From the NCBI RefSeq assembly GCF_900108175.1, contig NZ_FNVO01000001.1, forward strand, positions 337,499 to 401,498: a stretch of DNA of 64,000 nucleotides, written 5' to 3'. The translations under genes were made by a program, and so were the position numbers. Positions within the stretch are counted from its first letter, which is position 1. The number at the start of each line of letters is the position of its first letter. Origin of the DNA: Thermomonospora echinospora. Its GTDB lineage: Bacteria > Actinomycetota > Actinomycetes > Streptosporangiales > Streptosporangiaceae. Below are positions 35,431-44,073 of this stretch, piece after piece. The notes beneath the pieces are model-generated. The model saw only the letters and a list, made by a program, of their open reading frames with translations. It had not been told where the DNA came from and did not search any database.

Positions 35431-36207
35431 TCAGTACTTCGGCCCCACGAACTCGTCCAACCGCGCCACCGCGTCCTTCCGGGCGACGGAGATCTCCCGG
35501 GGCTTGTTCTGTTTCCATGCGATACCGAGCCGGTCGAGCGCGCCGGTGTAGATGTTGCGGATGTCGTCTGACAGGTTGGTGAAGAGGTAGCGCGAGTACT
35601 CGTACCAGCGTTCACCCCCTTTGAGAGGGCGTCGAATCCGATTGGCCACCCGGCATCCGTCCGAGTGAAGCAGTCCCCGGACGAGTTCTTCGGCGTGCTC
35701 GTCGACGATCTCCTGTTGCCAGAGCGACAGCTCAATTTTACGGGTGTGCTTCATGCCGGGGCCGTGCTGGGGAAACAAGCAGGGCCAGTGCCGGGACACG
35801 CTCTTGACCTCGGTACAGCCGGTGCACGGTATGCGGCGGACCTTGTTGTCTGGACGGATCGAACGGATCGCCCGCTCGCATTCGTCGATCAAACCGGGCC
35901 ATGAGTTCGCGCACATGATGCGGAGAGCCCAGACGGCCTTCGTGGGGTCTCCGGCCGGACTGATGCAGCCGTCCCCCAGGTACAGGCCGAGGAGGTAGGC
36001 GTAGTCGGCGCGGGGCTCGGGGACGGACGGATTTTCCTGGCAGCGCGGACATGAGGCAACGAGTTTCGGGGCCAGGGTCCTTGTCGGATCGTCACGCCAC
36101 TCTTTCACGGTCGCACGTGAAACGCCTGTGCGTCGGCTCACTTCCGAGACGGTGAGTCCCTCTCGGAGGAGTCCGAGCGCTGCCCGGCGAGTTGCGATGC
36201 CATGCAT
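35431..36207 (-). CDS. HTH/zinc-ribbon protein with LAGLIDADG-type motifs
   Basis: 258 residues from ATG at 36207; a GTG at 36240 is in frame but lies inside the tRNA terminator. N-terminal resolvase-like helix-turn-helix (LREGLTVSEVSRRTGVSRATVKEW), a C-x2-C pair (SCPRCQ) and a second (PCTGC), and two LAGLIDADG-like helices: YLLGLYLGDGCIS (about 73-85) and LVRGLLHSDGCRV. This resembles free-standing homing-endonuclease-like proteins common in streptomycetes. GC content and codon use are lower and more mixed than in its neighbours, consistent with acquisition. It sits immediately behind a tRNA gene. Confidence 0.75.
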   Translation of the reverse strand: MHGIATRRAALGLLREGLTVSEVSRRTGVSRATVKEWRDDPTRTLAPKLVASCPRCQENPSVPEPRADYAYLLGLYLGDGCISPAGDPTKAVWALRIMCANSWPGLIDECERAIRSIRPDNKVRRIPCTGCTEVKSVSRHWPCLFPQHGPGMKHTRKIELSLWQQEIVDEHAEELVRGLLHSDGCRVANRIRRPLKGGERWYEYSRYLFTNLSDDIRNIYTGALDRLGIAWKQNKPREISVARKDAVARLDEFVGPKY

Positions 36208-36235
36208 GAAGTAAGCGTTGCAGACCAATGAGAAA

Positions 36236-36259
36236 ACCACCGCCGATATCGGCGGTGGT
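36236..36259 (-). terminator. Intrinsic terminator of the tRNA gene
   Basis: A 24-bp perfect palindrome (ACCACCGCCGAT and complement) begins 10 bp past the tRNA 3' end and is followed on the minus strand by TTTTCTC, a U-tract rare in this window. Confidence 0.85.
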
Positions 36260-36269
36260 CATATAAATG

Positions 36270-36345
36270 TGCCCCGGGTGGGACTCGAACCCACACTGTT
36301 CACCTTTTGAGGGTGCTGCCTGTCTGCCGATTGGGCTACCGGGGC
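36270..36345 (-). tRNA. tRNA-Leu (CAA), short variable loop
   Basis: Folded on the minus strand: acceptor GCCCCGG/CCGGGGC with discriminator A. The D-arm is GCCC-AATCGGCAGAC-AGGC, Leu-like. Anticodon arm: loop CTCAAAA, anticodon CAA, four of five stem pairs. The variable loop ACAGT is only 5 nt. T-arm GTGGG-TTCGAGT-CCCAC. Leu tRNAs normally have a long class-II variable arm, so this is an atypical class-I molecule, 76 nt long. CCA is not encoded. A U-tract terminator follows. Confidence 0.85.
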
Positions 36346-36380
36346 TTGCCGGCGTCAGTCTGGCTTACCGGGACCGCGCC

Positions 36381-36410
36381 TGACGCTAGCTTAGCGGGTC
36401 CTAGTAGTCT
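36381..36410 (+). promoter_or_regulatory. Promoter of the ANTAR regulator
   Basis: TGACGC (36381-36386), 18 bp, TAGTCT (36405-36410), then 7 nt to the GTG start at 36418: leaderless geometry with a plausible -35. Confidence 0.55.
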
Positions 36411-36417
36411 CGTGCGC

Positions 36418-37059
36418 GTGACCGAGAGCGTTCGACGTGTTGTGATCGCAGAGGACGAGGCCCTGATCCGCCTGGACCTCAAGGAGATGCTGCAGGAGGA
36501 CGGCTACGAGGTCGTCGGCGAGGCCGGGGACGGGGAGACCGCCGTCCGGCTGGCCACCGAGCTCAGGCCGGATCTGGTGATCCTGGACGTGAAGATGCCC
36601 GTGCTGGACGGGATCTCGGCCGCCGAGCGCATCACTGCGGAGCGGATCGCGCCGGTGGTGATCCTGACCGCCTTCTCCCAGCGGGAGCTGGTCAAGCGGG
36701 CCACCGAGGCGGGCGCGATGGCGTATCTGGTCAAGCCGTTCACCAAGACCGACCTGGTGCCGGCGATCGAGATGGCGGTGAGCCGGTACGAGGAGATCCG
36801 GGCGCTGGAGGCCGAGGTCAGCACGCTGACGGAGCGGCTGGAGACCCGCAAGGTGGTGGATCGCGCCAAGGGCCTGTTGCAGGAGGCCAACGGCTGGAGC
36901 GAGGCGCAGGCGTTCCGGTGGATCCAGAAGACGTCGATGGACCGGCGGCTGACGATGCGCGCGGTGGCGGACGCGGTGCTGGCCGGAGGTCTCGGCGGGA
37001 ACGCGGGGAACGCCGGGGACGGTGGGGGCGAGAGCGCCGCGGGCGCCGCCGGGGGGTGA
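36418..37059 (+). CDS. pdtaR: ANTAR-domain response regulator (PdtaR-like)
   Basis: 213 residues, GTG start. The receiver (about 6-125) has all key residues: EDE acidic pair, phospho-Asp in LVILDVKMP, Thr in ILTAFSQ and Lys in YLVKPFTKTD. An ANTAR RNA-binding domain follows (about 135-195: LETRKVVDRAKGLLQEANGWSEAQAFRWIQKTSMDRRLTMRAVADAVL, split for reading). It controls transcription termination by binding tandem hexaloop RNA hairpins. The partner PdtaS-type kinase is normally encoded elsewhere and is absent here. The tail after residue 197 is Gly/Ala-rich. Gene order pyk, regulator, liv transporter is conserved in streptomycetes. Confidence 0.9.
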   Translation: MTESVRRVVIAEDEALIRLDLKEMLQEDGYEVVGEAGDGETAVRLATELRPDLVILDVKMPVLDGISAAERITAERIAPVVILTAFSQRELVKRATEAGAMAYLVKPFTKTDLVPAIEMAVSRYEEIRALEAEVSTLTERLETRKVVDRAKGLLQEANGWSEAQAFRWIQKTSMDRRLTMRAVADAVLAGGLGGNAGNAGDGGGESAAGAAGG

Positions 37060-37337
37060 GCGGGGCGGTCCCAATCCCTATTTGGGCCGGGGCCTGCCCC
37101 TTACTGGGACTGAGGGCCCAATTTGCTTACTTTCCGTAGTGGAATATGCCGCAAGCTGGTGTTCTTCGGGCACGGAGCTGTAACGAAGAAGTAACCCTTC
37201 TGTCCGAGAGTGCTGATCTTGACGGGGTGGACGGTGTACTACGGGTGCTGTCCGTACGGTTCGCCCCGCACGCCGGGGTGATGCCGCGGACGTCATGGGC
37301 ATCCGATCCTCGGATCTTGATCGAAAGGTTGGGCACC

Positions 37338-38507
37338 TTGCGGCGCAACATACTGAGGGTGACTGGCGCTGTGGCGCTGAGCGCTGCGCTCGCGCTGAGC
37401 GCGGCCGCGTGCGGCGGGGACGATGAGGGCTCCGGCGGGGACGATGGCGTCGTCATCGGCTTCATGGGTGACCTGACTGGAGAGAACTCCGGCATCGTGA
37501 TCCCGCCCAAGCAGGGCGCGCAGATGGCGATCGATGAGTACAACGCCACGAACCCGAAGACGAAGATCACCCTCAAGACCTACGACAGCCAGGGCCGGGG
37601 TGAGCAGGCCGTTCCGCTGGCCAAGAGCGCGATCACCAAGGACAAGATCGTCGGCCTGATCGGCCCGGCGTTCTCCGGTGAGTCGCAGCAGGTGGCGCCG
37701 GTGCTGGAGGAGGGCAAGATCCCCAGCATCTCGCCGTCGGCCACCAACACCGCGCTGGGCAAGAACGGCTGGAAGTACTGGCACCGCATCGTCGGTAACG
37801 ACGAGATCCAGGGCGGTGGCGTCGGGGAGTTCATCACCCGGGCGCTGAAGGCCAAGAAGGTCTTCGTGATCCACGACAACTCCGAGTACGGCAAGCCGCT
37901 CGGTGAGAAGGTCGAGGCCACGGCCAAGACCGGTGGGGCCACCACCCAGGTCGACGCGATCAACCCGGAGGGCTCGGACTTCGCCGCGACGGTCAACAAG
38001 GTGAAGTCGTTCGCGCCGGACGCGATCTTCTACGGCGGGTACTACGCCGAGGGCGGCAAGCTGCTCAAGCAGCTGCGTGAGGGCGGCGTGAAGGCCCGGT
38101 TCCTGTCGGGCGACGGTTCGCTGGACAAGGGCCTGGCGGCGGGTGCCGGCGTCGAGAACGCCAAGGACTCGGTGATCGCCTGCCCGTGCCTGATCGACCC
38201 GCAGGGTACGGCCAGCCCGGCGTCGAAGAAGTTCTCCGAGGCCTACAAGGCCAAGTTCAACGCCGACACCGCGATCTACTCGGCGGAGGGCTACGACGCG
38301 GCGACCGCGTTCATCGAGGCGATCAAGGCCGGCAACACCACCCCCGAGGACATCAACTCGTTCCTGTCGAAGGTGGACGTGGCGGGTGTGTCCAAGCAGG
38401 TCAAGTTCCTGCCGACGGGTGAGCCGGCGGCTGCGGACGTGTACGTCTACAAGGTGGAGGGCGAGACGCTGCCGCTGATCGGCAAGGCCTCCGAGGCGAC
38501 GGTCTGA
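37338..38507 (+). CDS. Branched-chain amino-acid ABC transporter, substrate-binding lipoprotein
   Basis: 389 residues from TTG at 37338, with GAAAGG nine bases upstream. The frame is open further up but contains no better start. A lipoprotein signal ends in SAAACGG (Cys about 26). The mature type-1 periplasmic-binding fold begins VVIGFMGDLTGENS and includes GLIGPAFSGESQQVAPV, VFVIHDNSEYGKPL and DAIFYGGYYAEGGKLL, typical of LivJ/LivK. It delivers leucine, isoleucine or valine (possibly other amino acids) to the permease encoded downstream. A 140-bp gap precedes livH. Confidence 0.93.
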   Translation: MRRNILRVTGAVALSAALALSAAACGGDDEGSGGDDGVVIGFMGDLTGENSGIVIPPKQGAQMAIDEYNATNPKTKITLKTYDSQGRGEQAVPLAKSAITKDKIVGLIGPAFSGESQQVAPVLEEGKIPSISPSATNTALGKNGWKYWHRIVGNDEIQGGGVGEFITRALKAKKVFVIHDNSEYGKPLGEKVEATAKTGGATTQVDAINPEGSDFAATVNKVKSFAPDAIFYGGYYAEGGKLLKQLREGGVKARFLSGDGSLDKGLAAGAGVENAKDSVIACPCLIDPQGTASPASKKFSEAYKAKFNADTAIYSAEGYDAATAFIEAIKAGNTTPEDINSFLSKVDVAGVSKQVKFLPTGEPAAADVYVYKVEGETLPLIGKASEATV

Positions 38508-38650
38508 CGGCTGCCTCGTTCAGGCCTGACGGCTGCTTCTTCCCGGCCTGACCTCGGCCTGACCCGGCCTGGTCCGGTGTTCGGGTGACCTCAGGAACGC
38601 TCAGGAGCGGGAGTGCCCCGGCGCTCCCGCTCCTTGACGAAGGCGACTAA

Positions 38651-39619
38651 ATGTTCGGTAACTTCATCGATCAGTTCTGGCCGTCCACCATTGACGGCCT
38701 GTCGCTGGGCGCGATCTACGCGCTCGTCGCCCTGGGCTACACAATGGTCTACGGCGTTCTGCGACTCATCAACTTCGCGCACTCAGAGATCTTCATGATC
38801 GGCACGTTCGCCGCGCTGGCGACGCTCAACGCGATCGGCCTGTCGGCCCCGGTGGGGGGTCTGGCGCTGATCGGGCTGGTGTTGATGCTGGCGGTGGTCG
38901 CCGGGTTGGTCTCGGGGGCCAGTGCGGTGGCCCTGGAGTTCGTGGCCTACCGGCCGCTGCGGCGGCGGGGGGCCTCCCGGCTGGCGGCGCTGATCTCTGC
39001 GATCGGCGCCTCTTTGTTTTTGCAGCAGCTTTTCGCGCGGGTGCTGATCCCCTGGTGGTTCGACCTGCCGAAGGAGAAGGGCGCGCTGCCGATCCCCAAG
39101 CACTTCACCGAGACCGTCGACCTGTTGTCGATCGGTGACTTCATCATCCGCAACGACAAGCTGTTCGTGATCCTGGGGGCGATCGTGATGATGATCGCCC
39201 TGGACCAGTTCGTGAACCGTACCCAGCTCGGCCGGGGCATCCGGGCCACCGCCCAGGATCCCGAGACCGCGGTGCTGATGGGTGTGAACATCGACCGGGT
39301 GGTGTCGGCCACCTTCATGATCGGTGGCGTGATGGCCGGGGTGGCCGCGGCGCTGTACCTGATGCGGTTCGGGGAGACCAACTACTTCGTGGGCTTCCTG
39401 CTGGGCATCAAGGCGTTCACGGCCGCGGTGCTGGGCGGCATCGGCAACCTGCGCGGGGCGCTGGTCGGCGGGCTGACCCTCGGGCTGATCGAGATGTACG
39501 GGTCGGTGATCTTCGGTTCGGCCTGGCAGGACGTGGTGGCCTTCTCGGTACTGGTCCTGGTTCTGATGTTCCGTCCCACCGGAATCCTCGGTGAATCTCT
39601 CCAGCAGGCGCGCGCATGA
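38651..39619 (+). CDS. livH: Branched-chain amino-acid ABC transporter permease
   Basis: 322 residues, ATG start. About eight membrane helices. LivH features: GAIYALVALGYTMVYGVLRLINFAH, YRPLRRRGASRLAALISAIGASLF, the EAA-like loop GRGIRATAQDPETAVLMGVNIDRV, and FTAAVLGGIGNLRGALVGGLTLG. The stop overlaps livM by 4 nt. Confidence 0.95.
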   Translation: MFGNFIDQFWPSTIDGLSLGAIYALVALGYTMVYGVLRLINFAHSEIFMIGTFAALATLNAIGLSAPVGGLALIGLVLMLAVVAGLVSGASAVALEFVAYRPLRRRGASRLAALISAIGASLFLQQLFARVLIPWWFDLPKEKGALPIPKHFTETVDLLSIGDFIIRNDKLFVILGAIVMMIALDQFVNRTQLGRGIRATAQDPETAVLMGVNIDRVVSATFMIGGVMAGVAAALYLMRFGETNYFVGFLLGIKAFTAAVLGGIGNLRGALVGGLTLGLIEMYGSVIFGSAWQDVVAFSVLVLVLMFRPTGILGESLQQARA

Positions 39620-40953
39620 CAGACAACGGCAACGGTAAGGGCAACGCGGTCCTGACGAAGACGGCCGCGGCGGAGAACGGCGGTAACGGCGGTAACGGCG
39701 GGTCCCGGGGACGGTTCGCCGGGCTCGGGGAGCGGGCGCGGCTGCGTGCGGCGCAGTCGCCGGTCTGGGCGCGGCCTGTGGTGATGGCCCTGAACCTGGT
39801 GTTCGCGCCGTTCGGCGTGGTCGCGGACGTGCTGCGCGACTGGTGGTCGGTGCAGGGCCGCGGGATGCGCTGGGTGGTCTACGGGCTGCTGGTGCTGTTC
39901 GCGCTGGTGCTGCCGTCGGATGTGATCGGTGACGTGATGTCGCCGCACACCGAGTGGCAGACGCTGCTGTTCTTCCCGATCGGCGGGTACATCCTGCTGG
40001 CGATCGGGTTGAACGTGGTGGTGGGCCAGGCCGGGCTGCTGGACCTGGGCTATGTGGCGTTCTTCGCGGTCGGCGGCTACACGATGGCGATCTTCGGCAA
40101 GTACCACGGCTGGAACTTCTGGGAGATCCTGGTCGTCGGGGTGCTGATCGCGGCGCTGTCGGGCATCGTGCTGGGCGCGCCGACGCTGCGGCTGCGTGGC
40201 GACTATCTGGCGATCGTGACGCTGGGGTTCGGTGAGATCATCCGGATCAGCGCGCAGAACTGGGACTACGTCAACGGCCCGAACGGCATCTCGGGCATTC
40301 CGCATCCGCCGAACCTGTCGGAGTGGTCCTTCCCCGACGGGCAGCCGTGGGAGTTCCTGGGGGTGGCGGGGATGAGCCCGTTCACCTACGGGGCGCTGGA
40401 CGGGCGGCCGTACTACTACCTGATGCTGGTCGTCATCATCGCGGTGATCATCTTCTGCAAGCGGCTGGAGAACAGCCGGGTGGGCCGGTCGTGGGCGGCG
40501 ATCCGGGAGGACGAGGACGCGGCCGAGCTGATGGGCGTGCCGACGTTCAAGTTCAAGCTGGCGGCGTTCGCGATCGGTGCGGCGATCGGCGGTGCGGCCG
40601 GGGTGGTGTACGGCAGCCAGGCGACGTCGATCATTCCGAACAACTTCCCGTTCATCCTGTCGGCGACGATTCTGGCGGCGGTGGTGCTGGGCGGTTCGGG
40701 CAACCTGCCGGGGGTGATGGTGGGCGCGTTCCTGGTGGCGTGGCTGCCGGAGTACTTCCGCGGGCTGGCCGAGTACCGGATCCTGATCTTCGGTGGGGCG
40801 CTGGTGGTGATGATGGCGCTGCGGCCGGAGGGCATCCTGCCGTCCCGGCGCAGGCAGGCCGAGCTGGCCGAGGGCACGGGCGGCATGGGCAGCCTGGGCG
40901 CCGAGGTCGGTGGGCCGGACACGCACGCGGCGGCCGTCGAGGGGGCGAAATGA
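39616..40953 (+). CDS. livM: Branched-chain amino-acid ABC transporter permease
   Basis: 445 residues, ATGA overlap with livH. A long N-terminal extension (about 110 residues; Asn/Gly-rich start, then two extra hydrophobic stretches) precedes the core permease: GLNVVVGQAGLLDLGYVAFFAVGGYT, LRGDYLAIVTLGFGEIIRI, SWAAIREDEDAAELMGVP (EAA loop) and ILAAVVLGGSGNLPGVMVGAFL. It forms the membrane channel with LivH. The 3' end overlaps livG. Confidence 0.95.
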   Translation: MTDNGNGKGNAVLTKTAAAENGGNGGNGGSRGRFAGLGERARLRAAQSPVWARPVVMALNLVFAPFGVVADVLRDWWSVQGRGMRWVVYGLLVLFALVLPSDVIGDVMSPHTEWQTLLFFPIGGYILLAIGLNVVVGQAGLLDLGYVAFFAVGGYTMAIFGKYHGWNFWEILVVGVLIAALSGIVLGAPTLRLRGDYLAIVTLGFGEIIRISAQNWDYVNGPNGISGIPHPPNLSEWSFPDGQPWEFLGVAGMSPFTYGALDGRPYYYLMLVVIIAVIIFCKRLENSRVGRSWAAIREDEDAAELMGVPTFKFKLAAFAIGAAIGGAAGVVYGSQATSIIPNNFPFILSATILAAVVLGGSGNLPGVMVGAFLVAWLPEYFRGLAEYRILIFGGALVVMMALRPEGILPSRRRQAELAEGTGGMGSLGAEVGGPDTHAAAVEGAK

Positions 40954-41783
40954 GTGAGGAGAAGCCGACCTCGGTCGCGTCGGCGGAGCCGGCGGAGGCG
41001 GCGTCGATCGGCGCTCCGCTGCTGGAGTTGCGTGAGATCACCATGCGCTTTGGTGGTGTGGTGGCCATCAACGGGCTGTCGCTGGAGGTCCGGGAGGGTG
41101 AGATCTTCGCCCTGATCGGCCCGAACGGCGCGGGCAAGACCACGGTGTTCAACGTGATCACCGGTGTCTACCGGCCGACCGAGGGGCAGGTGCTGCTCGG
41201 TGAGCAGCGCATCGACGGCCAGAAGCGCTACAAGGTGACCAAGCTCGGGATCGCCCGCACGTTCCAGAACGTCCGGCTGTTCCACAACATGTCGGCGCTG
41301 GAGAACGTGATGGTGGGCGCGGACGCGCACCACCGGACGGGACTGGCCGGGGCGGGGCTGGGGCTGCCCTGGCACCGCCGCGAGGAGCGCGAGGGCCGGG
41401 AGAAGGGCCGGGCGCTGCTGGAGTTCGTGGGTGTCGGGAACCGGGGCGGGGAGATGGCCAAGAACCTGCCGTACGGCGACCAGCGCAGGCTGGAGATCGC
41501 CCGTGCGCTGGCCACCGATCCGAAGCTGCTGCTGCTGGACGAGCCGGCGGCCGGGATGAACCCGGCGGAGAAGGAGTCGCTGCAGGAGCTGATCCGCAAG
41601 ATCCGCGACTCCGGGCGCACGGTGCTGCTGATCGAGCACGACATGAGTCTGGTGATGGGCATCAGCGACCGGCTGGCGGTGCTGGACTTCGGCCAGAAGA
41701 TCGCCGAGGGGCTGCCCGCCGAGATCCAGAACGACCCGCGGGTCATCGAGGCGTACTTGGGGGCTCCCGCCGATGCTTCTTGA
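40950..41783 (+). CDS. livG: Branched-chain amino-acid ABC transporter ATP-binding protein
   Basis: 277 residues, ATG overlapping the livM stop. Walker A GPNGAGKT, Q-loop ARTFQNVRLF, LivG-type insertion (about 115-145), signature NLPYGDQRRLEIARAL in place of LSGGQ as usual for LivG, Walker B LLLLDEPAAGMNP, and H-loop LLIEHDMSLV. A 25-residue N-terminal extension rich in Ala/Glu/Ser is dispensable-looking. It heterodimerises with LivF and overlaps its start by 11 nt. Confidence 0.95.
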   Translation: MSEEKPTSVASAEPAEAASIGAPLLELREITMRFGGVVAINGLSLEVREGEIFALIGPNGAGKTTVFNVITGVYRPTEGQVLLGEQRIDGQKRYKVTKLGIARTFQNVRLFHNMSALENVMVGADAHHRTGLAGAGLGLPWHRREEREGREKGRALLEFVGVGNRGGEMAKNLPYGDQRRLEIARALATDPKLLLLDEPAAGMNPAEKESLQELIRKIRDSGRTVLLIEHDMSLVMGISDRLAVLDFGQKIAEGLPAEIQNDPRVIEAYLGAPADAS

Positions 41784-42615
41784 GATCAGGGACGTGCACG
41801 TCCACTACGGCAAGATCGCGGCGCTCAAGGGCATCACGGTGGAGGTCGAGGAGGGCGAGATCGTCACGTTGATCGGCGCCAACGGCGCCGGCAAGACGAC
41901 CACGCTCAAGACGATCTCCGGGCTGCGTCCGCTGAGCTCGGGCCGCATCCTGTTCAACGGGCAGGACATCAGCCGGATGCCGGGGCACAAGCGGGTGCTG
42001 GCCGGGATCGGGCAGGCGCCGGAGGGCCGGGGGATCTTCCCGGGCATGACGGTGACCGAGAACCTGCACATGGGCGCGTATGCGCGCAAGGGGGACGTCA
42101 GCAAGGACCTGGCCGAGGTCTTCGAGCTGTTCCCCCGGCTGGCCGAGCGCAAGAACCAGGCCGGCGGCACGATGTCGGGCGGTGAGCAGCAGATGCTGGC
42201 GATCGGCCGGGCGCTGATGAGCCGGCCGAAGGTGCTGCTGCTGGACGAGCCGTCGATGGGTCTGGCGCCGATGCTCATCCAGCAGATCTTCACGATCATC
42301 GAGGAGATCAACCGGCGGGGCACGACGGTGCTGGTGGTCGAGCAGAACGCGCAGCAGGCGCTGCAGCTGGCGCATCGGGCGTATGTGCTGGAGACGGGGC
42401 GGGTGCTCAAGAGCGCCCCGGCGAGCGAGCTGCTGGACGACCCGGAGGTGCGTGCGGCCTATCTGGGCGGCGGCGCCGGCGCCGCCGGTGGTTCCGGTGG
42501 TTCCGGTGACTCCGGTGACTCCGGTGGCAAGGCGGCCGCGGTCGCCTCCGCTCCCGGCGAGGCCGCGGTCGTGGACGAGCCGGTGCAGAAGACCGCTCCC
42601 GACGACCGCGACTGA
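41773..42615 (+). CDS. livF: Branched-chain amino-acid ABC transporter ATP-binding protein
   Basis: 280 residues. Walker A GANGAGKTTT, signature TMSGGEQQMLAIGRAL, Walker B LLLDEPSMGLAP, H-loop VVEQNAQQAL with the LivF-typical Gln-Asn after Glu rather than His. The core ends near residue 235. A 45-residue Gly/Ser/Asp tail (GSGGSGDSGDSGGK) with a GGTTCC/GACTCC triplet repeat follows. Last gene of the liv operon. Confidence 0.95.
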   Translation: MLLEIRDVHVHYGKIAALKGITVEVEEGEIVTLIGANGAGKTTTLKTISGLRPLSSGRILFNGQDISRMPGHKRVLAGIGQAPEGRGIFPGMTVTENLHMGAYARKGDVSKDLAEVFELFPRLAERKNQAGGTMSGGEQQMLAIGRALMSRPKVLLLDEPSMGLAPMLIQQIFTIIEEINRRGTTVLVVEQNAQQALQLAHRAYVLETGRVLKSAPASELLDDPEVRAAYLGGGAGAAGGSGGSGDSGDSGGKAAAVASAPGEAAVVDEPVQKTAPDDRD

Positions 42616-42750
42616 GCCGCCGTCCCGGGGTGGTTCCCGGGACTTGTGTGGTGCGGGCCGGGCGACCTGTGTTCCGCCGTGGTCGCCCGGCCCGCCCGCG
42701 CGCCCTCGCCCGGGGCGTGCGGGCGGATTCGTTCTCAGGGCTTGCCGTTC

Positions 42751-43311
42751 TCAGGGCTTCAGCGGGATGTCCACGGTGTCGGGCGTGCCCGCCGGCACGC
42801 CCTTGAGCTGGTCGCCGAGGGCGGAGGAGGAGACGTCACCGTTCACGCGCAGGGCGCGTACGGGCGCCGTCTTGGGGATGTCGAACCACAGGTCGAGTTC
42901 GCGGCGTTCCTCGCGGGCGACGATCTGCGTCCCGGAGACGGCGCGTGAGATCGACATGGCGTCGTGGTTGGGTTTGTGGGCCCGCCCGTCCGCGGTCACC
43001 AGCATCTGGGCGGAGGGCACGAACTCGTGCCGGTCCCGGCCGTGGTTCTCGATCAGCAGCCTGACCCGGACGTACTGGCCCTTCGGGGTCCAACTGCCGT
43101 GGCTGCCCACCACTTCCTTCAGGCCGGTACGGATGGCCAGGACGGTGTAACGCATCTCGCCCAGCCGGGTCTGCCGGTACGGCAGCGGCGTCTCCGACTC
43201 GCGTACGGGCCGGGGCCCGAGGTCGTAGGAGGGCGGACCGTCCTGGTCCGAACACGCCGCCGGCAGGAGGGCGAGGAGGCCGAGGGCACCGGCCGCCAGG
43301 GTCCGTCGCAT
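42751..43311 (-). CDS. Secreted lipoprotein, DUF4352-like
   Basis: 186 residues. Lipoprotein signal peptide MRRTLAAGALGLLALLPAAC with lipobox LPAAC (Cys20). The mature part has an immunoglobulin-like pattern (YVRVRLLIENHGRDRHEF; REERRELDLWFDIPKTAPVRALRV) as in DUF4352/telokin-like proteins. TAGGGT (43323-43318) lies six bases before the ATG, so the mRNA is probably leaderless. It depends on Lgt for anchoring. Function unknown. Confidence 0.8.
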   Translation of the reverse strand: MRRTLAAGALGLLALLPAACSDQDGPPSYDLGPRPVRESETPLPYRQTRLGEMRYTVLAIRTGLKEVVGSHGSWTPKGQYVRVRLLIENHGRDRHEFVPSAQMLVTADGRAHKPNHDAMSISRAVSGTQIVAREERRELDLWFDIPKTAPVRALRVNGDVSSSALGDQLKGVPAGTPDTVDIPLKP

Positions 43312-43584
43312 GCCGTGACCCTAGGACGGCGGCGTTCCGGGCGACAGGCTCCGGAAGAGATCGCAACCCAACCGCGACCGGCTGTCGTTCCGCGCCGGCG
43401 GCACCGGGTGGGTGGACGGGTACGGGGCCGCCTTTGGGGCCGTACACCCCTTCCCCGGACGTACGTTGTCTACTCAGCGGCCCCGGACCCTCTGTGGCAA
43501 CGCTAGCGACGCATGGGCCCCACTTGCAAAGGATGTTCTGTTTGCGCAGGTGGTCTCCGCGGCGTTCGTCCCGCCGGCGGGGTG

Positions 43585-44028
43585 CTAGGCGGGGGGACGG
43601 TCGCGCAGCATGCAGGTCAGCCGGGCAGTGCAGACCCGCCGGTCCTGGTCGTCGGTGATCACGATGTCGTAGGTGGCCAGCGTCCGCCCGCCGTGCACCC
43701 GGGTGGCGACGCCCGTGACATGGCCCTCGGTGGCGGACCGGTGGTGGGTGGCGTTGATCTCCACGCCGACCGCGATCCGGTCCGTGCCGGCGTGCAGGAA
43801 CGCCCCGGTGGAGCCCAGCGTCTCGGCGAGCACGCAGGACGCGCCGCCGTGCAGCAGGCCGAACGGCTGGGTGTTGCCCTTGACCGGCATTCGTCCCACC
43901 ACCCGTTCGGGGGACGCCTCCAGCATTTCGATGCCCATCGAAGTGGCCAGGTCGCCCTTGGGGTCGCCGCCGAACGCCCCGGTGAGCCCGCGCTCGCCGC
44001 CCGGGGGGGTGCCGCCCAGGTCCGTCAC
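43585..44028 (-). CDS. Hotdog-fold thioesterase (PaaI/YbgC-like)
   Basis: 147 residues from GTG at 44028 with GGGAGG five bases upstream; the frame runs on for 4.5 kb as an antisense shadow of polA and is cut here. Hotdog motifs: GNTQPFGLLHGGASCVLAETLGS (Gln/His/Gly and catalytic Glu region) and VGVEINATHHRSATEGHVTGVATRVHGGRT (split for reading). It hydrolyses acyl- or aryl-CoA thioesters. It is divergent from polA with a 45-bp gap; this thioesterase-polA arrangement recurs in actinobacteria. Confidence 0.9.
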   Translation of the reverse strand: MTDLGGTPPGGERGLTGAFGGDPKGDLATSMGIEMLEASPERVVGRMPVKGNTQPFGLLHGGASCVLAETLGSTGAFLHAGTDRIAVGVEINATHHRSATEGHVTGVATRVHGGRTLATYDIVITDDQDRRVCTARLTCMLRDRPPA

Positions 44029-44061
44029 GTATGCCTCCCTCAAATCGTCGTAACGGAAGGC

Positions 44062-44067
44062 TAGGCT
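44062..44067 (+). promoter_or_regulatory. -10 element of leaderless polA mRNA
   Basis: TAGGCT, 6 nt, GTG start at 44074. No Shine-Dalgarno. Confidence 0.6.
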
Positions 44068-44073
44068 CAAGCC

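Noticed and set aside
43331-43584. Possible regulatory RNA between the lipoprotein and thioesterase genes
   Set aside because: Only a weak dyad (TTGCAAA/TTTGCGC) was seen near 43524-43548. No known RNA motif or convincing fold.
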